DNA from: Candidatus Gastranaerophilales bacterium
GTDB lineage: Bacteria > Cyanobacteriota > Vampirovibrionia > Gastranaerophilales > Gastranaerophilaceae
Reading direction: 5' to 3'
Assembly (NCBI GenBank): GCA_944325005.1
Contig: CALUYO010000003.1
Location: 1 to 64,000 of the forward strand
DNA: 64,000 bases
The notes beneath the pieces are model-generated. The model did not search any database. It was not told the origin of the DNA and worked only from the letters and a program-made list of their open reading frames with translations. This document shows positions 27,184-35,715 of this stretch, in pieces. A program made the translations under genes and the position numbers. Position 1 is the stretch's first letter. Each line of letters opens with the position of its first letter.

Positions 27184-28218
27184 ATGATTCTACCTGTTAG
27201 TAATTTAAAAAATAGCATAAATTTTTCTGCAAATAGCGGTAACGAAGAGAATAAAAAATCTCTTGACTATGATCATGATACCCTTTTGCATAATGATATC
27301 GTGACACGCACACGTATAGGCATTGATAAACTTACTAATGCTGCAACTTTATATCCTGCAAAGGGCTTGAAGGGCAGTAAAAATGCAAATTTTTATGAAT
27401 TTTTGACAATGGGTATGGTGCCGTATCTTACGGGTAGTGCGATGTTAATGGCTGTATTCAATGCTGCAGATAAATTTTATCAGCCCTTTGCAAGAACTAA
27501 AGCTTCTGAACTCGGGAAAAAAATGGCTCTCGGTGTTGTATTTTACGGATTGGCAAAAAGTATATCTAAATCACTTATCAGTACGCCTGTTCATATGATG
27601 ACGGGGATTGATATTGAAAGGCCCTATGCTAAGGTTATATATGAACTTCCGGATGATGTTAATGACACGGATATTACAAGTATTGAATATCATAAAGTCT
27701 TTGAAAGTGTAGAATTCCCACGCTGGGATTTGCTCTATGGGGATGAAGCAAAAGGGGAAAAACGAAATTACAGATATGACAGAATTGCTAAAAAACTTGG
27801 TATGGGGCATGATTTAAATGATTCTGATCAGGAAGTTAAATCAAGAATTAAAGAGATAATTATTAAAGCAAGTCTTGCTAAAAATATTTCATCTTACTTG
27901 TGGGCTGCAACAGGAGTTGCACTTGCTTTCCAAAAAACGTGGAATAATTTCTTTAACGTAATGACTTTTAAATTCTGGAAACCAAAAGAATTTGGCAAAA
28001 CACTTCAATCATTCGGTAAAAATTTTGTCAAGAGTGCAAAAGCTTTATATAAAGGAGAAGGTGAAGGTTTACAAAAGCATGCAGGTAAAATGCTTATCGG
28101 TGCTGCGTTATTATCATCTGTTCTCGGCATAATAAATACAATGTCAAGCTCGAAAAAGCCGTCAAAAGTCGATGCGGCTGATGTAATTAAGAAAGACGAC
28201 AGGTACGTGGTAAATTAA
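27184..28218 (+). CDS. lineage-specific membrane protein, paralogue A
   Basis: A 344-residue protein of unknown function. INFSA near the N-terminus is the xF[GS] motif. Two hydrophobic stretches lie at about 75-100 and 110-135, then a conserved region PVHMMTGIDIERPY, a PRWDLLYGDE box, an RIAKKLGM helix and an SSYLWAATGVALAF hydrophobic segment. A final hydrophobic helix (MLIGAALLSSVLGII) ends in a basic tail. The central part is paralogous to the next gene's N-terminal third. Start chosen at ATG 27184 after GGAG. It leads an operon with paralogue B and a GH13 enzyme (1-nt gap, then ATGA overlap). Confidence 0.75.
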   Translation: MILPVSNLKNSINFSANSGNEENKKSLDYDHDTLLHNDIVTRTRIGIDKLTNAATLYPAKGLKGSKNANFYEFLTMGMVPYLTGSAMLMAVFNAADKFYQPFARTKASELGKKMALGVVFYGLAKSISKSLISTPVHMMTGIDIERPYAKVIYELPDDVNDTDITSIEYHKVFESVEFPRWDLLYGDEAKGEKRNYRYDRIAKKLGMGHDLNDSDQEVKSRIKEIIIKASLAKNISSYLWAATGVALAFQKTWNNFFNVMTFKFWKPKEFGKTLQSFGKNFVKSAKALYKGEGEGLQKHAGKMLIGAALLSSVLGIINTMSSSKKPSKVDAADVIKKDDRYVVN

Positions 28219-28219
28219 T

Positions 28220-30805
28220 ATGACTACAAATTTAATTCAAAGTTACATAGCAAACAAATCTTCAGGCGTATATTCACCTGTCTCTAATAATACACAAAGA
28301 ACTATTGAGACGCCTAAAAAACCTATGCCTGATTTTGATATTCAGCGTGAACTTGACAACAGAACATTTATTAAACCTCTTAAAGGTAAAGGCAGGCTGA
28401 TAAGCGGTAACATATTAAATGCACCTGCTATGATGTTTAAAGATGCTGTGTATGATGCAAAAGCATTTAAACATGCTGTTAAGGGGGAGGCTAATGATCA
28501 TGAACTCGGTAGACTCAACGATGTAGGGCTTAAACTGGGAGGTCTTGCAATTGCCGGATATCTTTTTACAAAAAAACAGACTCCCATGACAAAGGGTATG
28601 GAATTTATCGGTCTTGCCTCATTTTTAGCATCAATGGCTATATGGCCGAAAATTGCTATCCAGCTTCCGGCTTATTTAGTTCATGGTGTAAATGTCCAAA
28701 AAGAATATGAGGACAGCTTTGGAAGAAAGAAATTTTTCTATCAGGATCCGCAGTTTATCCCCTGGGATTTATACAGTGATGAAGAAATTCAAAAAATAGG
28801 AAACAGACTAGGCGTTGATAAAAATATTCCCAACAGACGTGATGCAATTCAGGAAAAGATGAAAAAGATTGCCATCCAGAATAATACTTTGTGGATGTTG
28901 ACTGCAGGTTTTGCAACTCCTGTTATGAGCGCTTTGATTTGCAACCAGTCGGAACCTTATCTGGCTAAATATTTAAATAATAGAAAAAATAAAAAAGCGG
29001 ATAAAATTCTTGCAGACTTTGATAAGTATGTAGAAAAAAACAAAAATCCTATTATAAGCAAAAAATTAGAAAGAGTTATTGAATTATATAAAGACAGACC
29101 TATTAATAAAGAAGTAACAGAGCTTCTGGAAGATGCCCTTACAGACGGTATGGATCTTGTTACTGCAGAAAGTTTTAAAGCTGATTTGAAAACAATGCTG
29201 ACTGACAATCAGTATTTAATTAATGACACTACAGCTAAAACAATTTCTAAAAATTTAAAAGCAAAATTTAAAGGGAAACATTTTGATGAAGAAGTTTTAA
29301 ATAAAATTCTCCCTGATGAAGATGCAATGATAAAATTGTTTAAAGATAATAACTTTTTAAACAATAATGTTGAATATCATAATTTTAAGGATGTATCAGA
29401 TAAAGTTGTACTTCATGTTCTTGATAATATAAATTTATATAATTCTACAGCACCTGATAATAAAAAAATTACTGATAATGAAATAAAATTCATAAAAAAA
29501 CTTATTATAAATAATAAGGAAAAAGATCATCCGATAAGAAGTGCATTAAATAAAATTCATGCAAAAATGTTAAATTCTGATGTACAGGCTAAACTTCGTA
29601 ATATTGGGGGGATTCTTGATAATTTCCATGCCCAAAATGACGCTCTTGATAAATATGCTTTAATAAAAGTCGGTGCGGCTCCGGAAACCGTAATTGCAAA
29701 TTATTGGAATGACAGTTCAAAATTACTTTTAAAAGAATTAGGTTTCTCCAATAAAGAAATTGAAAAAGTTAGATTTGACAGAACCTTAATGGGAGAACTT
29801 TTAAGGAGTAAAATTGAAAAAGTTGCCTCTAACCGCGAATCCTATGTAAAAGTTATGGATAGACTGGGTAAAATTATGGCAGATCTTAATAACACCATTA
29901 AACCTGGTGATTTATGTGCTCCTATATTAAATAATAATACTCAAAAACCGGTAAAATCTAATTATGAAAATAAAGTTGATATAATATTTAAGGAATTTGC
30001 CGATTCAATATATGATGCCGGCTTCCATAAAACTTCTCAAGCAATAAACGGTATAAATGCTGATGACAATGTCGGTACTCTTAAAAATATTCAGAAATCT
30101 TATGTATCTGACAGACTTTTAGGGGTTAAGAGCGCATTTAACAGACTGTATAATACGCTTATAATGTATAGAAAAATTGCTACAAATCCTAATGATATAC
30201 AAGCTCTGAAAGAATATTCGAGAGAAGGTAAAGAAGAAATTATAGAATTTGGTAAAATATGTACGCTTCAAGGCCACTCATCTGATTTTGCTACAAAATT
30301 CTATATGGCAAGAAATCCGCATCCTTCCACCGACAGTTCTCCTCTGGAGGTTAAGGATGGAAAAATTGTAAACAAATACTATGGTAAAACCAAAAGTGTT
30401 GTTGATATTCCAGGTGATAAATATTTCTATCAGGATGCATTAAGGCTGATGTATGAAACAGATATTGATGAAGATGCTATGAATGTTCTTAATAAATATC
30501 TGATAAAAGATGAGTTTACAAATTACAGAAATCTTATATTGGATAAAATAGGCGGTGAAAAATATTTTGCGAAACCGCGTCATAGAATTAGACCACAAAG
30601 TAATGCTGGTTCAGAACTTAAATTCTTACTTCTTGGTATTACTCCTGAAGAATTTTTCTTTAAAGCCGGTCAGCAGACATACAACACAAATAAATGGTTG
30701 AAAATTTTCGGAACTTTCGGAGGGATATTATTAGGAGCAACTGTTCTTGCACAATTCTTCTTCGGTAAAACTAAATCTACAGTACAAAAAGGTAATCAAC
30801 AATGA
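28220..30805 (+). CDS. large lineage-specific membrane protein, paralogue B
   Basis: An 861-residue protein. Residues about 100-250 repeat the plan of paralogue A: two hydrophobic helices, LPAYLVHGVNVQKEY, the IPWDLYSDEE box, an NRLGVD helix, and LWMLTAGFATPVMSAL. The long middle (about 260-800) is helical and polar. A single hydrophobic helix near the C-terminus (FGTFGGILLGATVLAQFFF) is followed by a short basic tail, the same tail-anchor plan as the GH77-like protein at 11990. No signal peptide. Function unknown; it may scaffold the GH13 enzyme encoded by the overlapping next gene. Confidence 0.72.
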   Translation: MTTNLIQSYIANKSSGVYSPVSNNTQRTIETPKKPMPDFDIQRELDNRTFIKPLKGKGRLISGNILNAPAMMFKDAVYDAKAFKHAVKGEANDHELGRLNDVGLKLGGLAIAGYLFTKKQTPMTKGMEFIGLASFLASMAIWPKIAIQLPAYLVHGVNVQKEYEDSFGRKKFFYQDPQFIPWDLYSDEEIQKIGNRLGVDKNIPNRRDAIQEKMKKIAIQNNTLWMLTAGFATPVMSALICNQSEPYLAKYLNNRKNKKADKILADFDKYVEKNKNPIISKKLERVIELYKDRPINKEVTELLEDALTDGMDLVTAESFKADLKTMLTDNQYLINDTTAKTISKNLKAKFKGKHFDEEVLNKILPDEDAMIKLFKDNNFLNNNVEYHNFKDVSDKVVLHVLDNINLYNSTAPDNKKITDNEIKFIKKLIINNKEKDHPIRSALNKIHAKMLNSDVQAKLRNIGGILDNFHAQNDALDKYALIKVGAAPETVIANYWNDSSKLLLKELGFSNKEIEKVRFDRTLMGELLRSKIEKVASNRESYVKVMDRLGKIMADLNNTIKPGDLCAPILNNNTQKPVKSNYENKVDIIFKEFADSIYDAGFHKTSQAINGINADDNVGTLKNIQKSYVSDRLLGVKSAFNRLYNTLIMYRKIATNPNDIQALKEYSREGKEEIIEFGKICTLQGHSSDFATKFYMARNPHPSTDSSPLEVKDGKIVNKYYGKTKSVVDIPGDKYFYQDALRLMYETDIDEDAMNVLNKYLIKDEFTNYRNLILDKIGGEKYFAKPRHRIRPQSNAGSELKFLLLGITPEEFFFKAGQQTYNTNKWLKIFGTFGGILLGATVLAQFFFGKTKSTVQKGNQQ

Positions 30806-32526
30806 TTAATTCAACAAATTTACTCGCATTAAAATTGCATAATATGCAGCAGCCTGACAGGTCGAATACCCAGCCGGCAGGAAGTGTTACGCAGTCCCAA
30901 AATACAAAATCAGGCTTAATTAATGCTTATTTGAATAATCTGGCATTGATAAATACTCCTGCGGTAAAAAAGGCTGAAAGTACGGCGCCCATTATTTATC
31001 ATAATAATTTAAGAACATTATTTCAGAATAATCAGGCAAAAATTCTCGCAATAGTACCGAGAACCTTTAATGCTAAAGACTTGAACGGCAATGACTATAT
31101 TGACGGGAATGAACAGCATGGAACTTTTTTGAATGCAATAGAAAGGCTTGATGAAGTAAAAGCTGATGGGTTTAACACCCTTCATGTTCTTCCTGTCAGC
31201 ACTCCTGGAAAAATAAAAGCCATGGGCACTGCAGGTTCTGTGTATGCGCCTAAAGATATGCTGGAAATAGATCCTATGCTTATTGATAAAAATGATCCTA
31301 GAAGTGATAAAGAACAGTTTAAAGCATTTATTGATGAATGTCATAAGCGTGGAATAAGAGTTATGCTTGATTTACCAAGTTGTGCATCTTACGAGATGTT
31401 TCTAAATATGCCTGAGTTAATGGCAGTGGAAAAAGATGGTTTGGCAAAAACACCTCAGGGATGGAATGATATCAGGATGCTTCAACCATGGCAGGATGAG
31501 GGAAAACGAATATTGAACCCGAAACTGCTGGAATACCATAAAAAGTTTGTTGATATGTGTATAGACTTAGGTATTGATGGTATAAGAGCGGATGTTGCAA
31601 GAACAAAACCTTCTGAGTTCTGGGATATTATAATTCCTTATTCTCATATGCGTGATCCTGAATTTGCATGGCTTGCAGAAACATATACATACGAGGATGC
31701 TTCTCCACAGGCCAATATGCCGCATGACAGGCCTGAAGATTCTTTAAGAGCAGGCTTTGATTTAATATACGGTCAATATCATATATTTCATGAATGGCCT
31801 AATGCTTCTACTTTAATGGATTACGTTAAAGAACAGCTGGATATGTCCTATAGATTGCCAAAGGGTAAATCATTAATAGGTTCTTTTGCAACTCATGATG
31901 ATATATCTCCTATGTTCCATGGCGGAGCTGAATATTGTAATCTTACAATGGGACTTCAAGCAACGTTGCCTATGTTGAATCCATATATTGTTGACGGATA
32001 TCAATCAGGAGATGATTATTTGTATTCTTTCGCAGATAAATATAATCCTGTTACTCAGACTGATAATCACGAAATGACTGTTCACAGAGGTAGACTTGAT
32101 ATATTTAATCTCTCCAGAAAGCCGGGGGGAACTCAGCCGGAGATCGGTAAATTTATGCGAAGTGCATTTGATATGAGGGATAAATATCTTGATGTCATAA
32201 CTAAAGGTACATTTATTCAGTTAGATAAAGAAAATGATAAAAATGATCAGATTATAGCTTATGCAAGGCATCTTAACGGTAAAACACTGTTGGTTGTTGC
32301 AAACAAAAATGTAAACCGTTCTGTTGCTGGAAAGATAAAAGTTCCTACATTGAAGGCAACTCAAGAGTTGAATAATCTGCTCCCATCATATGGAAAAGAA
32401 AGTGTCTTACAGGCAAAAGACAATGAATTATGTGTTGATTTAGGTCCTGCAAGAATTCATGTTTTTGAAATTGAGACTCCTAATATCGAAAATTTCTGCG
32501 ATAAAATATATAAACAAAATTTATAA
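30802..32526 (+). CDS. GH13 alpha-amylase-family enzyme
   Basis: A 574-residue TIM-barrel glycosidase. The N-terminal 75 residues are low-complexity (Gln/Asn/Ser-rich). Catalytic triad by position: nucleophile D264 in GIDGIRADVA, acid/base E293 in WLAETYT, and third acid D366 in SFATHDD; VMLDLPSCASYE is conserved region I. The usual calcium-site and NH of region IV are altered (THDD for NHD), so specificity is unclear. No signal peptide, so it acts in the cytosol or at the inner membrane with the two preceding membrane proteins. ATG overlaps the previous stop (ATGA). Confidence 0.83.
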   Translation: MINSTNLLALKLHNMQQPDRSNTQPAGSVTQSQNTKSGLINAYLNNLALINTPAVKKAESTAPIIYHNNLRTLFQNNQAKILAIVPRTFNAKDLNGNDYIDGNEQHGTFLNAIERLDEVKADGFNTLHVLPVSTPGKIKAMGTAGSVYAPKDMLEIDPMLIDKNDPRSDKEQFKAFIDECHKRGIRVMLDLPSCASYEMFLNMPELMAVEKDGLAKTPQGWNDIRMLQPWQDEGKRILNPKLLEYHKKFVDMCIDLGIDGIRADVARTKPSEFWDIIIPYSHMRDPEFAWLAETYTYEDASPQANMPHDRPEDSLRAGFDLIYGQYHIFHEWPNASTLMDYVKEQLDMSYRLPKGKSLIGSFATHDDISPMFHGGAEYCNLTMGLQATLPMLNPYIVDGYQSGDDYLYSFADKYNPVTQTDNHEMTVHRGRLDIFNLSRKPGGTQPEIGKFMRSAFDMRDKYLDVITKGTFIQLDKENDKNDQIIAYARHLNGKTLLVVANKNVNRSVAGKIKVPTLKATQELNNLLPSYGKESVLQAKDNELCVDLGPARIHVFEIETPNIENFCDKIYKQNL

Positions 32527-32559
32527 ATAAGAAGGCACATTAAATAAACAGAAACGAAA

Positions 32560-32597
32560 GATGTAACTATTTTTTATAAGTAGTTACATCTTTTTTT
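32560..32597 (+). terminator. terminator of the GH13 operon
   Basis: GATGTAACTA (32560-32569) pairs with TAGTTACATC (32581-32590), followed by TTTTTTT. Confidence 0.9.
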
Positions 32598-32643
32598 GAT
32601 TTTTTTTATTGTTTGCGTTAAAATATTCGGGCGAGGTATAAAT

Positions 32644-32997
32644 ATGCTGCAAGAATTTATAAGTTCAAAAATACACAGAGCTACGGTTACGGATGCAAAT
32701 TTAAATTATGTTGGCTCTATTACAATTGATGAAACTTTAATGAAGGCATCCAAAATTAAAGAATGGCAAAAAGTTGATATTTTAGATATTAATAATGGCG
32801 AAAGGTTTCATACTTATGTTATAAAAGGAAAGCCTGATTCCGGTATGATATGTCTAAATGGTGCAGCCGCAAGAAAGGTTCAGCCTGGAGATAAAGTAAT
32901 AATTATTGCTTACGGGCTTTATAATCCTGAAGAAATGGAAAATTATAAACCGTCTATTGTTATAGTAGATGAAAATAATAAAATTATTAATAGTTAA
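32644..32997 (+). CDS. panD: aspartate 1-decarboxylase proenzyme
   Basis: A 117-residue pyruvoyl enzyme making beta-alanine for pantothenate and CoA. The self-cleavage site Gly24-Ser25 is in NYVGSITID; Ser25 becomes the pyruvoyl group. [14 protein letters not shown] and the Arg/Tyr substrate residues ([22 protein letters not shown]) are intact. Start chosen at ATG 32644 after GCGAGG. It overlaps the convergent XRE regulator gene by 11 nt. No panB or panC is in the window. Confidence 0.95.
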   Translation: MLQEFISSKIHRATVTDANLNYVGSITIDETLMKASKIKEWQKVDILDINNGERFHTYVIKGKPDSGMICLNGAAARKVQPGDKVIIIAYGLYNPEEMENYKPSIVIVDENNKIINS

Positions 32998-33301
32998 TTG
33001 ATTTATAAAAGTTATAAAATATTGCTATAAGCTTTGGATTCTCATCCAGAGCTTTTTTTAATTCTTCTTTTTTTTCTTCATCTGACATGTCTGTAAAGTA
33101 GTAAAATTCCCATGGTTGTACATTTAAAGCATTACATAATTTTTGTAAAGTTTCAATTGATGGAGCATATTTACCGGTTTCTAAATAGCTTAAACTCGGT
33201 GTTTCGATATCAATTAGTTCAGCCAGTTTTTCTTGAGTTAATCCATGAGATTTTCTTATAAGTTGTATTCTTTTGCCTAAAAGTTTTTTAAAATCTGTCA
33301 T
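32987..33301 (-). CDS. XRE-family transcriptional regulator
   Basis: A 104-residue protein with a Cro/cI-type HTH at residues 8-62 ([20 protein letters not shown], then [17 protein letters not shown] and LCNALNV). The C-terminal 40 residues are acidic and helical ([20 protein letters not shown]). TAGGAGC precedes the start. It is divergent from the prepilin-headed fibre gene and convergent with panD. Control of the fibre gene is possible but no operator palindrome is obvious. Confidence 0.88.
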   Translation of the reverse strand: MTDFKKLLGKRIQLIRKSHGLTQEKLAELIDIETPSLSYLETGKYAPSIETLQKLCNALNVQPWEFYYFTDMSDEEKKEELKKALDENPKLIAIFYNFYKSINY

Positions 33302-33370
33302 TACTTGCTCCTATAAAATTATTTAATAAATATTTAGAATGCAACATAATGCAGAACTTTATATTTGGGA

Positions 33371-33399
33371 TTGACTATTAGTGTAATATACTATATAAT
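33371..33399 (+). promoter_or_regulatory. sigma-70-type promoter of the fibre gene
   Basis: TTGACT (33371-33376), 17-nt spacer, TATAAT (33394-33399); the predicted start is near 33406, then GGGAG and ATG at 33435. Confidence 0.82.
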
Positions 33400-33434
33400 A
33401 TAAATAAATACATTAAATTTATGGGAGTATTATA

Positions 33435-35612
33435 ATGTTAAAGATTAAAAATGCCTTTACATTAGCAGAAATGATGGTCGTAATGCTCATCATGAGCATC
33501 ATATTGGCAGCCATGGCACCGGTAATGACCACTCGTAATAAATCAGAGAGTTTATCTCCCTGGCGTTATACGGATGACGGTTCCAATGCCTATTTTGGTA
33601 TAGCAAAGAGTCAGATCGCCATGATCGGCCAGCGCGATTTAGCAGAGGATAACAGTGATGATCCTGCGCGTTTAATCATTAATGCGGATTCCGATTCCAC
33701 TCCAATCCATTTATCCTTTAAACGTAATAATACCAAAGTTGGTCGTTTACAGTTGACCGGCGATGCTAACCTTGTATTGGGCAGTGCCGATTTAGCCAGT
33801 GCAACTGGGACAAAGAACAGTTCCTTTGGAATAAATTCAATGGATGGAGTAACTAGCGGCAGTGCTAATACAGCTATTGGCGCGGAGAGTTTAAAATCAG
33901 TGACCAGCGGTAGTTATAATACCGGTGTAGGCGAAGCGAGTTTATATTCCAATACAAGCGGGGAAGGTAATATCGCCATCGGCAGTTCCGCCTTACGCAA
34001 TAATACAACGGCGAGTAATAATATAGGTATCGGTCAGGACAGTTTATTGCGCAATACAACAGGTTATTGGAATATAGGTATCGGTAATCAATCATTATAT
34101 TCCAACGATACCGGTTATTCAAACGTCGCAATCGGTTATGGAGCTTTATATTCTAATAGTACAGGCACCAATAATGTAGCTATCGGTCCTCAGTCTATGT
34201 ATTCCAATACAACAGGATTAGGTAATGTAGCTACCGGTTATCAGGTTTTACATGATAATACTATCGGAGAATATAATATTGCGAGCGGCTATTGGCCTTT
34301 ATATCATAATACAACTGGCTCCCGTAATATAGCGTTCGGAGGTTATCCTCTTTATTTGAATACAACTGGCTCCGATAATATCGCGTCCGGAAATTGGTCA
34401 TTATATTCTAACACAACCGGCAGCCAAAATCTGTCTCTAGGTACACGTTCACTTCGTAATAATACTGGTGGAGCCAATAATGTATCAACAGGTTTTGAAG
34501 CTTTATACAGCAATACAACTGGATCTGGCAATATTGCTACCGGTTATCAGGCTTTATATTATAACACAACCGGCAGCAATAATATAGCAATCGGTAATAA
34601 TGCTATGAATTTTAATGATATAGGTAATGATACAACTAATACCATAGCAATTGGTCCGTCTACTATCGCGTCAAATAGAACTACTATAGCAATTGGCACC
34701 TCTACTGTTGCGTCAAATAACGATGCAATTGCTATCGGTAATGAAGTAACTGCCAGCGGCGAGAGTTCCATAGCAATTGGCAGCTATGAAGAGACACATA
34801 CAACAGAAGCTAGTGGCGAACATGCGATCGCAATAGGTGACGGTGCTATATCCACAAATAATAATTCAATCGCCATTGGCACTAAAGCTGAAGCCCTTGG
34901 TTCTCATAATATAGCTATTGGAACTAATGCCTGTAAAAATGTCACCGGCAGTAATAAAGTATGTATCGGTAACCAATCCGGTCCAAAGACAAGTGACCAC
35001 ATAAGTGATGATGAAAATGAAAGCCTATATTTTGGCTCTGCCGGTAATTTCGTATCTGGTAAGGCTGTAAATATTGATACTAATAGTATTTTCGAACTTC
35101 ATAAAAAGGGAAATTATGCTGTTGCAGTTTTGAATGCAGATTTAATTGTAAGAGGTTTTAGCTGGCTTCATGTTGGAGGGAAAAGCGGTCATGACGATGC
35201 CATTGGTTTTTTAAAGTCAAAAACTTGGGGAAACCAGATAGAATTATATAATGAACCAGAACCTTCAGTAATTCCTCTTCATACTAATTTATCCGATCGC
35301 CGTTTGAAATATGTCGGCAAAGAATCTACTTCCGGCTTAGACAAAATTCGTGAATTAAAAGTCTTTAATTATACCTTTAAGCGCGATGAAAAGAAAACAC
35401 CTCATGTTGGTGTAATAGCTCAAGATTTGCAAAAAGTCTTTCCAGATGCTGTAAAGAAAGGAGCAGACGGCTTTTTAACCATCCGTTTCGAAGATATGTT
35501 CTATGCTATGATAAATGCAATAAAAGAATTAGATGCCAAGTATCAGGCACAGGCAAAACGCATCAGTGACCTTGAAAAACGAATAGAAGCGCTGGAGGAA
35601 AAACTAAAATAA
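33435..35612 (+). CDS. prepilin-like fibre protein with YadA-type head repeats and S74 self-cleaving chaperone
   Basis: A 725-residue chimera. Residues 1-35 are a type III/IV prepilin leader and pilin helix (KIKNAFTLAEMMVVMLIMSI; Glu at +5 of the FTLAE box, Ala before Phe). Residues about 124-395 are sixteen 17-residue repeats ([TS]G..N.AIG..SLYSNT). Residues about 398-520 are 14-residue YadA-head repeats (.IAIG......). The C-terminus (about 625-725) is an intramolecular chaperone of the S74 peptidase family: the SDRRLK Ser-Lys dyad, VGVIAQDLQKVFPDAV, and a terminal coiled coil. S74 domains trimerise fibres and then cleave themselves off. Probably an inner-membrane- or pilus-anchored trimeric adhesin. 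SD GGGAG. Confidence 0.88.
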   Translation: MLKIKNAFTLAEMMVVMLIMSIILAAMAPVMTTRNKSESLSPWRYTDDGSNAYFGIAKSQIAMIGQRDLAEDNSDDPARLIINADSDSTPIHLSFKRNNTKVGRLQLTGDANLVLGSADLASATGTKNSSFGINSMDGVTSGSANTAIGAESLKSVTSGSYNTGVGEASLYSNTSGEGNIAIGSSALRNNTTASNNIGIGQDSLLRNTTGYWNIGIGNQSLYSNDTGYSNVAIGYGALYSNSTGTNNVAIGPQSMYSNTTGLGNVATGYQVLHDNTIGEYNIASGYWPLYHNTTGSRNIAFGGYPLYLNTTGSDNIASGNWSLYSNTTGSQNLSLGTRSLRNNTGGANNVSTGFEALYSNTTGSGNIATGYQALYYNTTGSNNIAIGNNAMNFNDIGNDTTNTIAIGPSTIASNRTTIAIGTSTVASNNDAIAIGNEVTASGESSIAIGSYEETHTTEASGEHAIAIGDGAISTNNNSIAIGTKAEALGSHNIAIGTNACKNVTGSNKVCIGNQSGPKTSDHISDDENESLYFGSAGNFVSGKAVNIDTNSIFELHKKGNYAVAVLNADLIVRGFSWLHVGGKSGHDDAIGFLKSKTWGNQIELYNEPEPSVIPLHTNLSDRRLKYVGKESTSGLDKIRELKVFNYTFKRDEKKTPHVGVIAQDLQKVFPDAVKKGADGFLTIRFEDMFYAMINAIKELDAKYQAQAKRISDLEKRIEALEEKLK
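33804..34619 (+). repeat. sixteen tandem 51-bp in-frame repeats
   Basis: Sixteen consecutive units of exactly 51 bp (17 codons) with no indels; the protein consensus is [TS]G..N.AIG..SLYSNT. DNA identity between units is highest in TTATATTCCAATACAAC and AATATAG. Exact length with sequence divergence suggests old duplications kept by the fold. Confidence 0.9.
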
Positions 35613-35632
35613 AATTTCATACTGAAAAATAG

Positions 35633-35650
35633 GCGTGTTTTCGGACACGC
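35633..35650 (+). other. GC-rich hairpin after the fibre gene
   Basis: GCGTGT/ACACGC stem with a 6-nt loop, 16 nt upstream of the terminator hairpin. It has no T-run; it may protect the 3' end of the transcript. Confidence 0.5.
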
Positions 35651-35665
35651 TTACTTTCATTCCTT

Positions 35666-35695
35666 CTCCCGCCGTTTGAGCGGGAGTTTTCCTTT
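35666..35695 (+). terminator. terminator of the fibre gene
   Basis: CTCCCGC (35666-35672) pairs with GCGGGAG (35680-35686), followed by TTTTCCTTTTT. Confidence 0.88.
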
Positions 35696-35715
35696 TTAAA
35701 AGATAATGAAAAAAA

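Noticed and set aside
33804-34619. Regular 51-bp repeats suggesting a CRISPR-like array
   Set aside because: The units are in frame, contiguous without spacers, and code a protein repeat; no cas genes are near.
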